Positions 59,140 through 64,000 of a stretch of DNA of 64,000 nucleotides are shown one piece after another (the first letter of the stretch is position 1; every line of letters starts with the position of its first letter). The position numbers and the translations under genes are program-made. The notes under the pieces were generated by a model. It was not told where the DNA came from. It saw only the letters and a program-made list of their open reading frames with translations, and made no database searches. The stretch is from Ustulina deusta. Its lineage: Eukaryota > Ascomycota > Sordariomycetes > Xylariales > Xylariaceae. The stretch is from contig JAJNNX010000005.1 in assembly GCA_023159155.1 (NCBI GenBank), positions 1,426,001 to 1,490,000 of the forward strand. Reading direction: 5' to 3'.

Positions 59140-62100
59140 GTCGGTGTCTCGTTCTCAATGAAAGGCGAGGACACACCGGCACCTATCTCTGTCTATCCGT
59201 ACTCGTGAGCTTTGCTATATGGATCCGTCTACGTAGCGCTCATTCACTGTACCCTATCTCCACAACCGGTTCATCTTGGCGGGCACCGACGCAGGCATCA
59301 GACATCGACATCATCATTTAATTCTTCAACTCACCGCGAGACTCGTTTTGCAGACCGAGTCACACCTTTTACCCTCTTTCTCCCTGTATAAACATAATTA
59401 CTCGACATATACAAGTGCCCATTAGCAACCATTTTGTTGTGTGTTGGTGATGGGTTACCCCCGACATGAAGATGCTCGATACCTCTTGCTTTTTTTGTTT
59501 TTGCATTGGGATTGCAATGGAAAATATACCAGGCACAAAACTCGGTGTCCCGCCCCTCAAGATGGGGGCTGTTTGAATTCAGGAATGGGCGTTCGATTTA
59601 TGGCGGTTTCTGCATTTGTTCCATTGCATGGGTGTTCACGACAACACAATCGGAGTCTTCGGATTTTTTCATTTAGGAGCGGAACGATCAAAGAGTCATG
59701 ATGGGTCATGACAAACTGAGAAAAGAATACCAATACACATATAGAGCGAGTGTTTTGCGACGATTAGGGGTCGGTCTTCGTTGGGTCCAAGCAGGCATGC
59801 GGTATCTTACAACTGGGAGGCGGGGTGTAGGTGTTTTTTCTGCTCGGGACGGTTTTTAACTGGGAGTAACCGGTGGACTAAGAGAATCTCAGCACAACGG
59901 ACAACGGTTTTGCACTACGGTCGCGCGTCTTGTTTTCCGAAGCTCATGGCACGAGATGGAGTTGTGGATTGCCCGTGGTTCATGCGGGCTGCAAATAAAC
60001 GGTTGATATCAATGTTTCTGCACTTACAATTTCTGATTCTCTGTATTACGGTGGCAGGCCGTTGAGAAAAAATCAATTTTTTCCTTCTACTACAGTGTCC
60101 CCGTCATCATCATGGGGAGGTTAGGAGGATATTTCTGGTTCAGGTGACGGAAACAACCATCTAGTGTGTATGAGCAAACCATGTATTGGAACGGATAAGC
60201 GAGCGGGAGACGTCGTCATACGGCAATGCTAATGTGCTATCATTACTTCAAATATCTATGTCCGCTTGATTTGTGATTAAGGTGATTATGGTGATTATCA
60301 TTCGACACCTAGATCGTAGGTAGTCGCATGCGTGGGGAAATCTAGATATAACCTTCAACTATGCATATCCCTAACAGGGAAAACATGCCTATTCGTTGTT
60401 TCCCCCGGGAGATATCAGAATGTAGGTGCCATGGGACATGCATGTTGCGGATAAGCCTAATCACAAAAGGATGCTCAGGCTGTTTACGTTAAGACCAGTA
60501 TCAGCACTATTAGACAAGATGGAAGTTTCCAGCAGAGTTTGCATGAGATCAGGGACTCTTCAAGCTGCCGAGGACTAAAATTCCAAGCACTCGCAATGAG
60601 ATTAAGACAATCTCTATCTGGATGGGGTTTACACCATGGAAGTGCGGATGGATAACATGAGTAAGAAGAACCAACTTGGGAAAGTTCTATCTAACACCCT
60701 TACAAACGCTAAGTACCTACCTACCTAGGAGGTAAGCATTACACAATGAAACCTCCCGAGTTCTTTGAGGGTCCTAGGAAAGGGGCTTCTCTTGAAAGGC
60801 TATAAATGGGACATTTGAAGAAGTTGTGTTGTTGGTACGCGTGTACCCGACATTTATGTTGGCAATGTAGTTGAGTCTCAATCATGATGCGTTAGCCAAA
60901 TAAGGCTCAAGGCATCCGAAAACAACGGACCCTTATAATAGTGGAAGATTGCTATGGCCCGCTATCTATTGCCATCACATAGGTAATTAGTTAAATATAG
61001 TAGGGCTTCCTAAGAAGTGACTTTATTTTATATCACATTTCCTCTCTCTCTCTACTTTCGGCTTCACTCACGTATCCATCACCACGTAATTTTAGAATGA
61101 AGTGTTTGAACTTCGAAGTAACGTTCCAGCTCACTCTTGAGCTCAATGCATTGATCCGTAAGCTTGGCATGATGTACCAGAAGGCATATGTCGACAGAAG
61201 TTCCAAGACAACCCCTCATACTCTGATCGATATGTAAAGCACCCCTTATAAACACTTGCCTAATATATGCGTCATTATCCCAGCGGCCGCTACGATGCTA
61301 TTCCACGACATAAAGCCCTTTCTCCCGGATGTTGTTTGCCAAAAATCAGATCGAAACTAACGCCGTGTTCGGTACCAGCGGTAACATGGAAGCCAAACAT
61401 ACACCCATGCTATCGAACGTGAATACCTATGCATCTAAGATATTGAAGATACTAGGAGAAGTGCTGACAGAAGCGGCAAACTATGTTCTTAGTGCAACTT
61501 GACCTGTACAGGAGAAGCAACTTCAACCCAATTTTCCGGCCATAGTACAGCGGGTTAACCTCGTTCCGCAGGTGTCTGTTTACACGGGCGGGGCCGGGGT
61601 GCGCCATCCGGACATCGGGAAGAAAGGCATTGGAGCAGATCCGCTGCCAACAAGGAGCTCGTAGATGGCGAGGCGTAACCCGGCAGGCAGGCCAATCTAG
61701 AAGAAGGCTCTACAGGGTATCAATCCACGAGTTGGGGCCGGCTTGTGAAATCCTCGTCGTTGCATCGAGGAGGGGTGCCGAGACAAAAACTCGCCCTACG
61801 CACCAGTCGGAATGCCCGCAGCGTGGGTTAAGGAAGAGGAAGCCTGACGCCTCCGCGCCTGTCGATCACGGACGTGCGGAATATCGTGTTCACATGGGAA
61901 GGGAAAGAGACATCAAAGGGCGTCAAAGCGCGGAAATGGAGTTAAATATATCACTCGGGGCGTTTCTTTTTTCTTTTTCCCTTTCCTTTTTTTGTCGGGT
62001 TGTCTTAAACGCCACGAGCAAGGAGGTCCGGCCTATGTACACTGCAGATGTCGGGGGCGCAGCGCCCTAGGTCAAAGACGAGAGGGAATCTAGACTGGTC

Positions 62101-64000
62101 AATGAGGTGGGTCAAGATCGGGTGGACGGGATTTGTTCTTCTTTTCCTCCTACATACCTACATTGTTTGGGTGACGTTGCTTTCTTGTGGGGCTGGCGGC
62201 TGCGCCGCTGTTGTTGCAGTGTCTATTTATTGTACCTGATATATGTAGTGGCGCAATAGTAACTCATGTGGCGGCAACAATCACGCAGAGCCGCCATCTT
62301 CTGTCACATTTTAATACGGCTTACAACCGTGGTTCCCTGGTTGCATATTTCATTGCACAACTAGGAGAGTTGGTCCTAGCATCATCAATGATAAAGTTGC
62401 GCCGATAATTGTAGTTGCAAAAGATGACCTTTATTTACATGTAATTAGGCTTTTAAGAGTAATATGTGGTCCTATTTGGGATTATCTTAAACAACTTGAT
62501 GGAAGTATCTTCTCCCCGAACTAAAGGTGAAATGGCAAGAGTAAACCTAGAAATAAATTCCATGGAATATTTCGTAAGGCAATCAACCTTGACAGGTTGC
62601 TGGGAGATTCAAATATTTCTAACATCAGCCGTGAAGGAATTCAGTAATCCATGTCAACAGCCAGCTACTGACTCTCTCCTTATACCAAAGGTAAGAATAT
62701 AATGCCGAGCTTCGAGGCTGTTGAGCATATGAGACCTTTTGCTTGAACAATCTTATTTGCCATGGAAGAAAAACAAAAGCAATGTCTTTCTGTTGGTTAG
62801 CTACATGTCAAGGATTCTGGCACGAATAGAGGGAATTCACTGCGTTTTAATATAACACTAAATTATGAATGAGAGCTAACATCGTTCCGATTACACTCAT
62901 GTGCTAAGCAGGTCACTCTTTTGTTGACCCATTGGAGTCACGAGACTGAGGAACTAAATTATCGGGAATATAAAGTGTTATAATACGCCAATGAAGTGGG
63001 ACGTTATTGAAATATATATATATCTATATATTTATTGTGGGAATATAATAATCTCAGAAGAAAAGCAGCGGTGCCTGTCCAGTGTAGCAATCAGTTTTTG
63101 AATATGTGTAACTCACTGACTTGTAAGACCAAATAAGTTGGATAATACTACCGATGTTCATTGCTTACATGGCCAGAGCTTTATCTTCCAAGTGCCAGAG
63201 ATTCCAGCGTCAGGATATAAATCTATCAGCTTTACTGGCAGAATTTGGCTGTATGTGCTCTTACCAAACTCTAGAGTAGGTATCTCTATGTCAGGGATAT
63301 ATATCACACCTACCCTATGAGAGTGGATATAGCAGGATTCTGTATATATATGGGTGACGCCCCCCCAAGATATTGGAGGGTTTAGGAATCGATTGACCAC
63401 TCTACTGAGCCCTAAACTACTACCTATCTGCTTACTGACTGCAGATAGGTCTGTCTATTCACCCTGGAACACCCGCCTCTGACACTCTACGAGCAAGAGA
63501 AATGATAACGATGGAGTCGGACACCGTTTTGTATCTGGGAGAGAATAGTTAGAGGACTCACTGATCAATGACACATAACATTGGGCTTTGATATACCACG
63601 AGCCAGATTTCTGGATACTTTGCAGATATTTTAACAACGTACACTCAATGGGCATATATATATATCTTCAGATAGGTATCATGATTGCAGCTATGAGCTA
63701 TGACGCTATTACAGGTTTCTAGCACCTCTAAAGGATGCAATTTGTTGACTTTAAAAGCCCAGTACCATCCTTTCGACGCTTGTTACATGATTACTATGGA
63801 CTTGTACTGGCACATGCACATGTGTGACTTCCACTTAAGATTAACAGGGGTGGTTGGGAATGGGTCGCATCTCCAGGTTGGTTTGGGGCTAAATTAGGTT
63901 GAGTACAGGCCTAACCATGCCGACATATAATAGTACGCACCGAAGGTCTTGTGGTACCTGTTCATTGTGCTATCTGACACAAGAGCCTCGGAATCTTCAG
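59140..64000. other. Gene-poor right end, about 4.9 kb
   Basis: It begins with the 3' region of the preceding gene. No frame gives a translation I recognise. The longest, 61630-62070, starts with TTG. A TACCTACCTACCTAGG word lies at about 60717-60732 and an AT-repeat (ATATATATATATCTATATAT) at about 63012-63032. The last kilobase is AT-rich. Nothing else was seen. Confidence 0.5.

Noticed and set aside
61630..62070. 146-codon plus-strand frame
   Set aside because: Starts with TTG; basic low-complexity translation typical of non-coding GC-rich DNA.

Overview
The window is nuclear DNA of a filamentous ascomycete (Pezizomycotina). The support is: short spliceosomal introns (about 48-210 nt) with GT..AG ends and CTAAC/CTGAC-type branch sites; HET-domain proteins; a SAT4-type integral membrane protein; a fungal CorA-like gene; a cyclin C; and a Sal1-type carrier. 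A sordariomycete is my guess from the look of the proteins; nothing in the window settles class or species. All exon models were built by hand from splice motifs, reading phase and family resemblance. There is no transcript evidence.

Left part (1-15.3 kb): a truncated DUF829/TMEM53-like gene at the edge (-), a bifunctional 6-phosphofructo-2-kinase/fructose-2,6-bisphosphatase (+), a single-pass membrane protein (-), a ten-exon CorA-like magnesium-transporter family gene that appears to use a 9-nt micro-exon (+), and a small secreted cysteine-containing protein (-). Long gene-free stretches lie between them.

Accessory block (18.3-32 kb): a SAT4-type seven-helix membrane protein (-), a cytochrome P450 (+), a HET-domain protein (+), a phenol-hydroxylase-like FAD monooxygenase (-) and a secreted DUF4185 protein (+). 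The P450 and FAD monooxygenase flank the HET gene. No backbone synthase (PKS, NRPS, terpene synthase) is visible, so this is at most a small oxidative island.

Middle (36-46.7 kb): a Ulp1/SENP-type cysteine protease with internal tandem repeats (+), a broken short-chain dehydrogenase (-), a HET-domain protein with a C-terminal membrane segment (-), a possible retroelement gag remnant (+), a decayed Ser/Thr-rich secreted-protein gene (+) and a small ten-cysteine secreted protein (+). Decayed genes, incompatibility genes and secreted proteins make this look like a turnover region.

Right part (48.2-64 kb): two conserved genes, the EF-hand mitochondrial ATP-Mg/Pi carrier SAL1 (-) and Mediator cyclin C SSN8 (+), diverge from an 830-bp shared promoter. 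A conserved unnamed Pezizomycotina protein (+) follows after about 5.8 kb without a recognisable gene. The last 4.9 kb hold no gene I can support.
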